Positions 11,701-23,500 of a DNA stretch of 64,000 bases are shown in pieces. Under the pieces are notes generated by a model. That model did not search any database. It saw only the letters and a program-made list of their open reading frames with translations, and was not told the DNA's origin. The first letter of the stretch is position 1. Every line of letters starts with the position of its first letter. A program made the position numbers and the translations under genes. Source of the DNA: Odobenus rosmarus divergens (taxonomy: Eukaryota; Chordata; Mammalia; Carnivora; Odobenidae); assembly GCF_000321225.1 (NCBI RefSeq), contig NW_004451421.1:4771-68770 (forward strand). The letters run 5' to 3'.

Positions 11701-12394
11701 CTCCCTCACCCCTTCTGATAATAATAGTATGTACCTATAGGGTTGTCATAAGTATATAATAAGATAATGCAAATAAAGAGTTTAGCATACACAGCCTAAT
11801 ATACACAATGTCTGATATGATATTTGTTATTATAGAAGAGAACAAATGCTCATTAGTTCATTTATTCATTCAAAGCAATATTTACTGACTGCTTCCTGGG
11901 TTTCAGCCACCATGTTAGGCATGTGGATCCAGGCTGTGCAAGATCACATCAGCTATATTCATCCATCAGAGGAGCAATGATGAGGATGCACTATTTGAAT
12001 TCTGTCTAGCAGAGGCAGGAGGAGAAGGAACTATTGAATAGGATTTATATACACTTAGTCGTGGTAGGGAGGCAGGGTTGACAGGTCCCTGGGCTTGCCA
12101 TGCCCTTGACTAGCTATTTCTTTGTCTTTATATCATCTCCATGCCTGGCCAAAATTCTTGGGGCAGTGCTAAATCTATGGGAGAATGATGGCTGAATTAT
12201 ATACTTGAGGGTGATGTGCAGGTGTTTTGACTCACCTTTTGTCAGGAGACAAGAGGCTGTTAGCTCTGCAAGTGAGAGCCTAGAGAGACCTTGGTTAAAA
12301 TGGTGAGGCTCACAATCTGAGAAGTTGTTAAGCAAAGCTATGTTGTGGTGGGAGAAAGGAAGAAAGCACCAGAGCATGAGAAATGATTTATGGG

Positions 12395-12610
12395 TGAAGA
12401 AATAACAGACTTTGGAGTAAATCTGTCCTAGGTTGAATCTTTTTATGCAACTTTTTAGCTATGGAACTGTGGGCAAATTAATTAACCTCTTTGAGTCTAA
12501 GTTGTAAAATAAGGGTAATAATTTCTATCACACAAGACTATTGTGTTAAAAATACATGAAATGTCTGGCACACAGTAAGTGCTGGTGAACTATTAGCTGT
12601 TATTATTATA
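12395..12610 (+). repeat. MIR-like SINE
   Basis: Nearly full core and 3' end: ctgtgggcaaattaattaac, ctctttgagtctaag, gtctggcacacagtaagtgc. Confidence 0.65.
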
Positions 12611-13194
12611 CAGGTTTGCTTAGTCAGGGATTAGCTGATTCACACATGAAGTCCTCTAAAAACATTTTTCTTTGTGGCTAAGCAAGGCAGATTTTCTTTG
12701 TTTTTATTAACAATTCACCTTCTTCAGTGACACTTTAGAAGCATTTCCTGTGTAAGGTTTCTTGAAAACAGCAGGCCTGTCTTTGAATGGCTGGTCCCCT
12801 GTGGCCGCATTCAGCCTTATGTTTTCCTTACCTTAGAAGCATGAGCCATGGAGTACTTAGGAGGATGGTGTAACTGGGTCAAGCCCTATGCCTGGAACAC
12901 ACAGATCTACTCAGAGGAAGGCTGTGGCCCTTTAGGGCTCACAGCTGGAACCATGGGAACATCCAGTAATGGAGCTCTAAAATAATTTGGTGAAATAAGC
13001 ATGAATAGATCACATACCATCCAGGCCAGAGGTGTTCTTGCAGTAGGAGGAAACTGAACAATATAAAGTAGACTTAAAAAAATAATCACTTGGAGGTTGG
13101 GTGTCACAGAAAGCAAGAAAAAGAGAGTTTATAACCAAGTAAAAAACACCAGTGTTCTGGATTATCCATCCTTCTCATTCAAGGAAGTAGAGTA

Positions 13195-13375
13195 TGGAGC
13201 AATGGAAAAAACACAGACCAGGGAGTCAGGACATTGAGTTTTAGCTCGACAGTCACTAACTTGTTGTGGAACATTAGCAAGTCCCTTAATTCTCTTTCAT
13301 GCTCACTGTTTCCACCTGTCAAATGAGGGGGGTTGGATTAGCCAGATTTGTTTTCCTCTGGCTCTCAAATTCTAC
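13195..13375 (+). repeat. MIR-like SINE
   Basis: cagggagtcaggacattgag, then tccacctgtcaaatgagggg. Confidence 0.55.
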
Positions 13376-13593
13376 AATCCGATCCAGTGCTTTCAGCCAG
13401 CTAATCTTCCTAACTTTTCTGACGGTCCATGGTGTTATGATTATTCTCTAGCTTTCTCCTCCATTTCTTTCTTTCCCCCCCAAATGCCTTTTGCTTTTCT
13501 TAACAAAACGTAAGAAAATGGCATGTGGATGTGAGGTAGTGCAAAGTTAGAATTTCTTAGTTTTCAGTTTTTAAGCAAGAGTTGTTAATTTTT

Positions 13594-13809
13594 TTTTTTT
13601 TTTGAGAGAGAGAGAGAGCAAGCAAGCACACACGTGTGAGTTGGGGGGAGGGACAGAGAGAGAGAGGGAGAGAGAGAGAGAGAGAAACTTAAACAGACTC
13701 CGCCACAGCACAGAGCCAGATATGAAGCTCAATCTCACCACCCTGAGATCATGACCTGAGCTGAAATCAAGAGTTAGACACTTAACTGACTGAGCCACTC
13801 AGGTGCCCC
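13594..13809 (-). mobile_element. CAN SINE
   Basis: Minus copy with a perfect 17-bp duplication, aagagttgttaattttt (13577-13593, 13810-13826), and an expanded GA tract. Confidence 0.92.
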
Positions 13810-14369
13810 AAGAGTTGTTAATTTTTAATAAGTGTTCCTAATTTTGACTTTCGTTTTTAAAACAGAAATTATATTTTGCTCACCTGTTTTTATTGCTCAG
13901 TCCCACGTTGCAATTTACTTTTGCAATTGCCTTTGTTGTCGCATTATTCTTAAGCCAGATTGAATGTAAGAACTGTAATTACTACAATGTTCACTTTCCT
14001 ATCCAAATTCCTTTGGGTATAGTGCTATACATCAGAGTGTTAATGGTGTTTCTTTACATTAGTTTATTTTAGATTAGGACTGTAAATACTGATTTCTTCA
14101 AGAAGTATGCAGGATTTGCAGCATTACTGTATGCACCTTATCAAACCCTCAAAACACATTTAAAAAGGAAAATATTAAAATTTATAAGCTTTTTCTACTA
14201 TGTAGTAATAGCATTATTTATACTGCCAATATTAAGCTGAATTTTGCATCCTGAGATTTTCTATTCTTTGATTAACCTTCCAAAGTAAGATCTCTGAGAA
14301 TTACTACCAGCTTAGCAGTGATTTAATAACTACAATTATTGAAAGAGAAAAGGGTGGCAATGTTCAGGG

Positions 14370-14560
14370 AACTAAAGGAAATTAATGCCTGCTGTGTAAT
14401 TTTGGGTAAATTGCTTAATATTCCTGACTTATTTTTCTGTAAAATGGGACAGTATTACTACCTGCATGACTTATCTCACAGACTTTTTGTGAGGATTACA
14501 TGAAAATGCATACCTTGGCATAATAATGGTATGATAGCTCATGAGTTATAACTGAATATT
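14370..14560 (+). repeat. MIR-like SINE
   Basis: ttgggtaaattgcttaatat, tctgtaaaatgggacagtat and gtgaggattacatgaaaatg match MIR. Confidence 0.6.
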
Positions 14561-15136
14561 AATAAAATGGAATAATGCATATAAAAAGCACATACATTAT
14601 TCTTTCAAAAGTGTAAAGTACCATAGAAGTGCAAGGAATTATTATTATACAAGGGTTAGTATTGTCCACTTCTCCCAGCAGATTATGCCTTCTGTTTCAT
14701 TTGCTTGACCATGCTATTCTGCCTATGGCATATTCCATATGATCTTGCACTGTTCATACATCCTTGCATTGTTTGCTTAACTGTTTTATGGTGCATGCCT
14801 ATCCCAACCAGATCATTATGTATATATATATATTTTTTCTTTCCCTTCAGTGCATAGTTGGTGTGAGTGTACAAGGGGTGAGGGATTGTTGGAGGAGGAT
14901 GGGTGGACTAGGAACACCTTGGGGACAGACCGAGGAGGGCGTTCAGAACCCCGGAAAGTTACTGGGTGTTTTTGAACAGGTGACTAACTTGAGTTCGCCT
15001 GTGCTTTAGAAACTAGCTCCCATGGCAGCATGCAGATGGATGGAGAAGGGAAAAACTGGAGGCGAGTTAGAAGGTGATTGTGTGCTCCAGGTGAGATGTT
15101 AAGAATTTAGGAAATGTCAAAAGTGGAATAGACAGG

Positions 15137-15143
15137 TTTGGCT

Positions 15144-15178
<35 letters not shown>

Positions 15179-15292
15179 GATTTTATTTATTTGACAGAGA
15201 CACAGCGAGAGAGGGAATACAAGTAGGGGGAGTGGGAGAGGGAGAAGCAGGCCCCCTGCTGAGCAGGGAGCCCGATGCGGGGCTCCATCCTA
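15137..15292 (-). mobile_element. CAN SINE, head missing
   Basis: A long (TTTA)n tail complement and a GA-rich body are present, but the copy stops at ctccatcctagg. The tRNA-like head is absent. Confidence 0.8.
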
Positions 15293-15547
15293 GGTCGCAG
15301 ATGGTGAAGGAAAGAAGTGCAAAGTGCCTGCTAGGTATTTTGTCAGGGTGACTGAGCAAGGAAAAACAAATGGTTAAGGATTTATTTCCTGTGCGTAGGA
15401 GTGGAGGATGGAGGTGGATATCGATAGTACTGATTAGTATTGGTTTTTCTTTTACGTCCATTTTACATAACACCAACTGCAGACATTTCGACTTTTTTTT
15501 TCTTCTCCAGTGGATTTTGAATTTAAGAAATGATTTTTCTTTTTGAT

Positions 15548-15945
15548 CCTGTCTTAGTCCATTCAGGCTGCTATAATAAAATGCCATAGACCGTATGGTT
15601 TAAAAACAATGAAAATTTATTCCTCACAGTTCTGAAGATTGGGAGTCCAATATCAAGGTGCCAGGCAATTCAGAATCTGGTGAGGACCCACCTCCTGGTT
15701 CACAGATGGCTGTCTTGCTGTGTTCTCACATGGCAAAAGCAGTGAGGGAGCTCTCTGGGGTCTTTTTGGGAGGGGAGGGGGGGTTCTTTTTTAAAAGCGT
15801 ACTAATTCCATTCATGAGGACTTTGCTTAATTACCTAATTACTTAAGTACCACCTTAGGGCCCCATTTCCCAATAACAACACATTGAGGATTAGTATTTC
15901 AACATATGAATTTTGGGGGGGACACAAATATTTGGTTGAGAGCAG
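15548..15945. mobile_element. Ancient interspersed repeat, family not fixed
   Basis: I recognise a common mammalian dispersed sequence (gtccattcaggctgctataa, aatttattcctcacagttct, ctctctggggtctttttg, atttcaacatatgaattttg). I cannot name the family with certainty; an old L1 3' region is my best guess. Coding words are absent. Confidence 0.5.
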
Positions 15946-16479
15946 TTGTTTAGGAGCATTTCAGTTTTTCAGACATTATATGTAATGTATGTAGCAAAGC
16001 AGTTAATAAATGCGTCTGACTACAAATAATCTTTGCATTTCTTAGGTTTATTTCTGTTCACTGTATCTCAACAGCTTTCTGAAATATATTTTAGAAAAAA
16101 ATCCAGTTCTCTAAAGAGAATTGGTTAATGGGTGGTTAAATTTTATTAAGGTAGAGAGTTCTTGCACTATAAAAGCCCCACTTTTCAATGTCTTGCCACA
16201 CCAGAGCAGTTCAATGATAGTATGGAAGAAAGTGACATATAAATAACAGCTAACCCATACTTAAAGAAAATAAAGGAAGTACGTTTGTTCTTCATTTCCT
16301 TAATGAGGTAAGTAACTAAGAAATGCCTACTGAGTAAACTAAAAGTGAATCAAGCACAGGAGAAGGGTAAGAACCAAATGCACACTCCGTTGCCATTTTA
16401 TCTTTTCATCCTATGACACCGTTCTGTTCCCTCTCACTTTTAAATAATTAAAATGTTCAAGAAGCAAAAAGAAACGAAG

Positions 16480-17560
16480 ATGTTGCCGCCGGCGGGGTTA
16501 ATGTAGCAGGACAAGGGTGCAGGGTCTCCTTTTTCCCACCTGACCCACGGTTGAAAGGGTAGTTGCCTGCGAGGTGCTGAGGATGGACTTGGGGCCTGGG
16601 AGGCTCCGGACCGGTCGGGTCCGCGCGGGGCAAGGCGAGGCGCTGGGGAGCCCCTTTTGCCCTGGACGATGAGCTCTGAGGACCCAAGGTCGACAGGAGG
16701 CGACGACAGGCAAACAGAGCGGCCACATAGATGTCACTGCGCTCAGTAACTCCTGCCCTTCCTTTTCCGTTTGGTGCCTCGGGCGCGGCTCCCCGTCGTT
16801 CCTCCGCCAGCCCTCGAGTGGCTGGGGCCGCAGATGCAGAGAGAAGGCGAGCTTGCCGCACAGCGGCCGCATCCTGAGATTGGCCGGGACGGCGGCGGCG
16901 GCGGCGGCGCGCCTGCGCACATCCCAGGCCACGCGCGCGGCGCGGGGGCGGGCCGGCGCCTGCGGGGCTGTCATTCGCAGCGCGGATCGCCGCCCTCAGC
17001 TGCGCCCAGCGGTTTCGGCTCCTCCCTCTCCCGGTGCCTCAGTCCCACCATGGTGCTGGAGTCGGTGGTCGCGGACCTCCTGAACCGCTTCCTGGGGGAC
17101 TATGTGGAGAACCTGAACAAGTCCCAGCTGAAGCTGGGGATCTGGGGCGGTAAGCGAGAGGGCGCGGCCGGCGGGCTGCCCGCGCTGGCGGAGGGGCCTA
17201 CGCCACGGGCTCTTCCCGCCCGGGCCCGGCTCCCTCCGCCGCCAGAGACTCCGCCTCCGGGGAGGGGGCCCTTAGCTGGGCCCCCTCTCCGGGCGGCAGG
17301 TGCGGGGTGCCGGGAGGCCTGTGCCCGCTTCCGCCGCCACGGGGTCCCCGGGTACCCGCCCGGGGTGGGGAGATGCAGCAGGGTCGCGCTCGCGCTTCCC
17401 GAGTTCCCACCTTTCGCGTCCCGGAGGCGGACTCCCTGCTCTGTCCCTCCCTGCCCTCCTTGGAGGGTCCTCTCGCTGCCCTCAGTCTGGCCCCGTTCGC
17501 TCCACAGCATTTTAAAAAGCTTTCTCCTCCTGCACCGCGTGCGGGGGGAGGGGGGTGGCT
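16480..17560. promoter_or_regulatory. VPS13C: CpG-island promoter of VPS13C
   Basis: This CpG-dense tract spans the 5' flank, first exon and start of intron 1 of VPS13C. Seen within it: an inverted CCAAT box (ATTGG, 16879-16883), a (GGC)n run at about 16890-16910, an NRF1-like CTGCGCAC (16913-16920) and several GC boxes. No TATA box is evident near the ATG, so a dispersed housekeeping-type start between about 16900 and 17040 is likely. About 400 bp of island upstream of the inferred start leaves room for a divergent non-coding transcript. Confidence 0.75.
17050..17149 (+). CDS. VPS13C: VPS13C exon 1, coding part (residues 1-33)
   Basis: Begins at the ATG and ends in GGC G|gtaagc, leaving one base of codon 34 (phase 1). 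It encodes the amphipathic N-terminal helix region [16 protein letters not shown] typical of chorein domains. The 5' UTR lies just upstream in the CpG island, its start unmapped. Confidence 0.96.
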
Positions 17561-20500
17561 GCGTGGTCACACACGCCTAATAAAGTGGCACCAAGGAAGA
17601 AGAAAAAGGAAATTGGGTTTCGCAGTTCCCTTCTCGGCATTTTATGACGAGCAGGAACTGGCTTCCTTCTCTAGAATTGGAGGATTTGGGAAGGGATCTA
17701 TTGGCCCTGGGATAGCGTTCCTAAAGGCCTGTTCAGTACGGTACGGCTTCTTACAATACTTTCAGCTTTTGAGAAAACGATTTAACATTTACCTCACCTC
17801 AGTAAGAAGATGACTTTCAGTTTTGTTTTGGATGATAGAAAAAAATAATTCAAACCACAACAGGCATCATTAATTAGGTGCATGCCCGAAACACAAACGT
17901 TTCTGTCCTCAACCTTGAGTGTGTAGAAGTAGGCAGCAAGTAGTATGCTTACACACAGTTCAGAAAGATTATTTGCACTGATTATGCGTATTAAGCTTTG
18001 GGGATCTTGGGGATACCGTTTCACTCTACAAAAGACTTGGGAATTTTGTTACCTTTGGAAAGAAATCAAAAGAACTACTCAAGTGGATGGAGCTGCTTTT
18101 AATGTAGTCAGCGATTATAGACCTGTCCAAAGCGCTGTCGGATAGGGTAGTCACCAGCCCCTGCGGCTATTAGGCACGTAGTTAGTGCGAATTGAGACTT
18201 GCTGTTGAGTCTAAGATAACGTGGAGTTTTGAAAATAGTGGGAGAAAGAGTATAATATCTCAGTCTTTTATGTTGATTATATCTTGAAATAATACTTGAT
18301 TATATTGGGTTAAGTACAGTATATTATTAACATTCATTCCCTCGTTTCTTTTTCCTTTTTTAAAAAAAACTTGGTTCCTGAAATTTATAATTACATATGT
18401 GAACCACATATTTATATTGAGCAATGTTGTCACAGAACCAGGAGTACTGTCCTGGTTGGGGAGGAGCCTTTTTGAATAGGTTGCTGATCATTTGATTGGT
18501 TCTGTTTTGCCCAACACCACATCCTTTGTTTACATGCCCTCCTCCAACGCTAATATAATGCAAGAGAAAGGGAAGTAAAGGAGGAGACATTTAAGGAATT
18601 AAAAATCCAATACCTTCTGCAGGAGTCAGCTCTTTCTTCAGAATACTGTTGAATACAAATTATTCCTTCTAGTCTGTAAACATTATTTTTTAAGATTTTT
18701 ATTTATTTGAGATAGAGAGAGAGCACAAGCAGGGTGAGGGGCAGAGGGAGAAGCAGGCTCTGCGCTGAGCAAGGAGCCCCATGCGTGGCTAGATCCTGGG
18801 AATCCGGGATCCTGACCTGATCCAAAGGCAGCCACTTAACCGACTGAGCCACCCAGGTGCCCCTCTAGTCTGTAAACATTGTTTGAAATCTGAAAAAGTA
18901 CTGGGCTAGGATTTAGGAAACGTGGGTTCTAGGTTGTTGTGTTGGACAAACCACTAACCTTCCTCCTTGTTAGTTTCTTCATCTTGATTTAAACTTTAAA
19001 AGAAAAAAAATCATAGCAATAATATAATATTCCTACACAGTCACTACTCAGAATCACCTACCAAGTTAAAACACTGTGCCCTATTTATGTCAGATTTTTT
19101 TTAAAGGAAGTTTATGGATATATTCAAAGATTTCTTCTCTACCAAATCTTACTTTCCTTTTTCTTTAAAATTGGGAGTTGGAATAGGTACCATCTGAAGG
19201 TCCTTCCAGTGCCAGTACTCTGTGATTTTAGTTGGAGATGTTTTTACTATGAAATTGTAAAGTATGCTGTCTGGGGATTTTGAACTTTTCACATCTGAAA
19301 TTAAAATGCCACAATATTATGTCATTTATTCCTCTCTTTTTTTGTGGACCGTAGGAAAAGAAACTTTATTTTCTTTCATCTCATTTTCTTTCTTTTAGAA
19401 TGAGGTATGCTGCCAGTGGCAAACATCAATTTTATAATAGGCCTTGGAAAATAAACTCCTTTCTTTCAGGAACTGTATCCATTAGAAGTCTAATCTGGGA
19501 TTCCCTCAGCTTTATCAGCCTACCTCTCTGCTTCTATGAAGTTTTGCCACCTTTTTTTTTGTGGTTGTTATAAAGGAAGGTTCTATAGATATTATTCAAT
19601 ATATTATCTTTATGACACTGATTCTCCTATTAAAAAAGAAAGGCAAGATATGTGAACTATTTTTCTTCTCTGAAAATATTCCTGAAGAAATGTATCTTTA
19701 ACCTTTTATGGTAAAAAAGTGGGTATATTAATGAAATAGCTGATATTTATGACATCCATGATATTGACAGATTTTATAAAGAATTGAAAATTTTATATAT
19801 TCTTATTTGAAAACTATTTGTTTTAGTTTTAAAACATAAGGTTTATGTGTCATAGAGTTTGGCTGTTTCCATTTTTTTTTGTTGTTAAATTTTCACATCC
19901 TGGGATGCCTGGGTAGTTCAGTTCCTACGGTAGTTCAGTTGGTTAAGCGTCTGCCTTGGGCTCAGGTCATGATCCCAGGACACAACAGGCTCCTTGCTCA
20001 GCGGGGAGCCTGCTTCTCTCTCTCTCTGCCTGCCACTTCCCCTGCTTGTGCACTCACTCTCTCTCTCTCTGACAAATAAATAAAATCTTTAAAAAATTTT
20101 TTTTCACTTTCACACTCTGAGAAAAAAATTCAACCTGTAAAAATTTCACAGGGCTGATCTTACTATTTTTTAGAAACAAATGGAAAACTAAATTGATACT
20201 TCTTAACTGGAATATTTGACTAGGCTAAAGCATTGGTTTTCAGCTGGAAATGACTTTGCCCCAAAGGAGTATTTGGCAATGTCTGAGACATTTTTGGTTG
20301 TCACACTGAGTAGTAGAGGTGTGCTACTGGGATCTGATGGGTAGAACTTGGGCATACTGCTACATCTTGCAATGCACAGGACAGCCCCCCACAACAAAGG
20401 ATTATCCAGCTGAAAATGTTTGTTGAGAAACTCTATTCTAAGGAGAATATTGAGATTGTCTTCTGCATTTTTAAGAGAACTTCTGGGTGCTGAACACGTT

Positions 20501-23500
20501 ATAGTAAGAAGTGAAAAAGGACTTAGAGGATGTATATGCCTCATGAAACTTATAATTTAAGAGAAACATGTCTTAAGTGATTGAAAGGTATCATGTTGGT
20601 AAAAATGGAAAATGATATCAGGAAGTAGTTTTAAAAGTCAAAATATTGTGTAAACAATTGGAAAAGGATTGTGGTGTGCATATATTCATACATACATAGA
20701 CATACACAGTGAAATTCACAATAGACAAAAAGTAGTAGAATAAAGAGGATGGGGAAATTTTATTTGAAAGTCTAGAAACAGGAAGTGTACTATGGATATC
20801 GCCTTTAAATTGGAGAAGCCAAAAAAAAAAAAAAGCTGTCTTTTTTCTCTTTTTATTCTTTCATTTTTTATTTAATTTATTTTTTTTAAAGATTTTATTT
20901 ATTTGATACAGAGAGAGCACAAGCAGGGGGAGCAGCAGAGGGAGAAGGAGAAGCAGGCTCTCTCTGAGCAGGGAGCCCGATGTGGGGCTCCATCCCAGGA
21001 CGCTGGGATTATGACCTGAGCCCAAGGCAGATCCTTAACTGACTGAGCCACCCAGGCACCCCTGTTTTTATTCTTTCAGAGATTTTTTTTTAATGCCAAA
21101 CAATTCCTGTGTGTGTTTTTTAAAGATTTTATTTATTTATTTGTCAGAGAGAGAGCACAAGCAGGGGGAGCGACAGGCAGAGGGAGAAGCAGGCTCCCCG
21201 CTGAGCAAGGAGCCTGATTCGGGACTCGATCCCAGGACCCCGGGATCATGATCTGAGCCAAAGGCAGACACTTAACCGAATAAGCCAACCAGGGTTCCCA
21301 ATTCCTGTGTTTTTTAACAGTGATTTAAGCAGAATGATCTTTTAAAAAAGTCTTGCTGTTGTAGGAAAATGAGGCCCTGATTATTTATTAGCTGTGGGAC
21401 CCATAGCAAAACATTTTAATTCTTTAAGCCTTAGTTTCCTTATCTGTAAAATGGGGAAATAGCACTGTGTTTGTGACTAAATGGTGTGAAAATCCTTTGT
21501 AATTATGATTGTTAAATTGTTAATACTGATAGTAATAGTGATGATAACCAAACCTAGCTGAGTTTATGGAAAACAGACTGCTTTGTTTTATTTTTCAGGA
21601 GTATGTTTCTTCTAGGCTTCAAACTTAGGGTTTTCATATTCTGTAGTGTGACAGTTTGGTATAGCACTAACACAACACATCTAAACATTTCTTATTTTCC
21701 AAACTTCTTAAAAGAAAAAAAAACCCATTTGCATTTGAATTTACACTTAAAATACTTATATTTACACTTATATACTTATATGCCAGCTAGTTTGTAAGTC
21801 AGGTTTTCAAAGACTCAAAAAAGTGTGTGGTGGGCATGTTGCTTGCCTATGCAGGTAGGAAGGTTTTTGTTCTTCAGAAACTGGTACCTAAAGATAAATT
21901 GTACAGCCCTTAGCTATTTGAGCTGTGTCCAGGATATAATTGTTTTAAGAGTAACATGTTTTTGAAAAGGTATGTCGAAAGGCCATCTCTTTTGCAACTT
22001 GGTTTAAGTAGTATTGTTGCGATGTAGAACCTTTGTCAGTTTGATTTTTCAAAGTAATTTACTGTGGAAAGTCAGCAGGAGAATCCTTCATTCTGAATTC
22101 TCACTTCCATTTGACAGGTAGAGTATACTTAGAGGCTGTGATGTGTTGGATGCAAGAAGTGGCTTCAGCGATCAGGAGTAGAAGCCAGGTGGAGTGCCTG
22201 CAGAGTTTGTAGCTCTGCAAACCAGGCTGAGCCTGTGCTGATTTACTCTCCTTCACCTCAAGCCTGACACTTTTCCGCCAGCTGCCAGATACTGTTGGAG
22301 TAGAGCCGCATAAGGAAGGAGGGATCTAATTCCATCTTTGATACTGCCTAGTTATGTGGCTTTTGGTGAGTCACTGACCAGTGACCGCTAGTTTATCTGT
22401 AAACGAGAGGGTTAGACAAGGTCATTTCTTCTGGCTTTTAACCTTTGTGATTTGAATAAGACCAGAGCAGAGTGATCTCCTTCATTAGATAAGTCTTGGT
22501 GCCACTTGCTCTTCTTACATAGTGGGAAATTATAATCGCTGCATCTTTCCTCTTTGTTCTTCACTCAGAATGGTGAGCAAAGAGTCACAGTCATGAAATG
22601 TGACAAGTTAAATGAAGTTCCAGTCTCATACTGATGTTTGCAAATCCACATCTAATATTTTACATTGTCTTAACAGGTAGCTGTAGAGTAGCTTGAAAAT
22701 ATAAGAAAAAGCAGGCCTCTTTGCTTCTTTTTAACCTTGACAAATAAAACATAGCAGCGTCTAGATATTAATAAACTTGTAGAGGAATTATTTTAGTCCT
22801 TTCCTCCCAGCCCGCCCTTGGTGTAGTGAAGGCCACATTTGTCAGTAGCTTGTCCTATATAGCATGTAAAAGAAATAACAACAAGTTTAATATTGTAATA
22901 TATTTTTAGGCCCAGTTATTATCAAAGCAATGCTTAAAAAACTTAAATGGAAAATACCTTACTTACCACACTTTTAAAGGCATCATAAATTAAAAATCCA
23001 CCCCTTTTCCCGAAATAAAACTTAAAGTTGGTGGTTTGATAACCATTTTGCTAGGAAGCTCTGCCACACTCCTCACTATTATGAGATCCCCGAAATGTTC
23101 CTGAAAGGGAGAAAGTTTATTGGTAATTGGGCAGCTTTCCACCTTTCTTTGCCAAGACTTCCTGTTTCAATAGGGAAATGGAAAAAGTAAGAGTCAATTG
23201 TTTCTTCTCCTGATGTCTCCCAAGACAAAGTCTCTGTGAACTATTAAAGAGAGTCTGTGGGAGGCGCCTCCCTGGCTCAGTTGGAGGAGGGAGCCGTGGA
23301 GGAGCCTGTGTTACTCTTGATTTGAGGTTGAGATTTCAAGGCCCATGTGAGGTGTAGGGATTACTTAAATAAAACTTAAAAGAAGAAGGAGTCCGCATTA
23401 ACTAAATTAGTTAATTTGGGTTGAATGGAAAGGTTCAGTTGAAATGAATTGCTACAATAGTTTCTTCAGTATTCCTTACTAAAGCAATGGTTATTAAAAT

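Larger units (their letters stand above)
10300..16480. other. Intergenic spacer between C2CD4A and VPS13C promoters
   Basis: No coding exon recognised. It holds SINEs at 11357, 13594 and 15137, MIR-like copies, an old repeat at 15548-15945, and an AT-rich non-repeat stretch at about 13830-14340 with repeated TTGCAAT words. It probably carries shared regulatory elements, by analogy with the human locus (inference). Confidence 0.6.

Noticed and set aside
16457..16974. Minus-strand frames of 134-158 codons upstream of VPS13C
   Set aside because: GC-rich and domain-free. A divergent non-coding transcript is possible, but a protein is not supported.
16771..17580. A 269-codon plus-strand frame through VPS13C exon 1 and into intron 1
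   Set aside because: It runs in a different frame from the VPS13C ATG and crosses the exon 1 donor. CpG-island composition explains its length.
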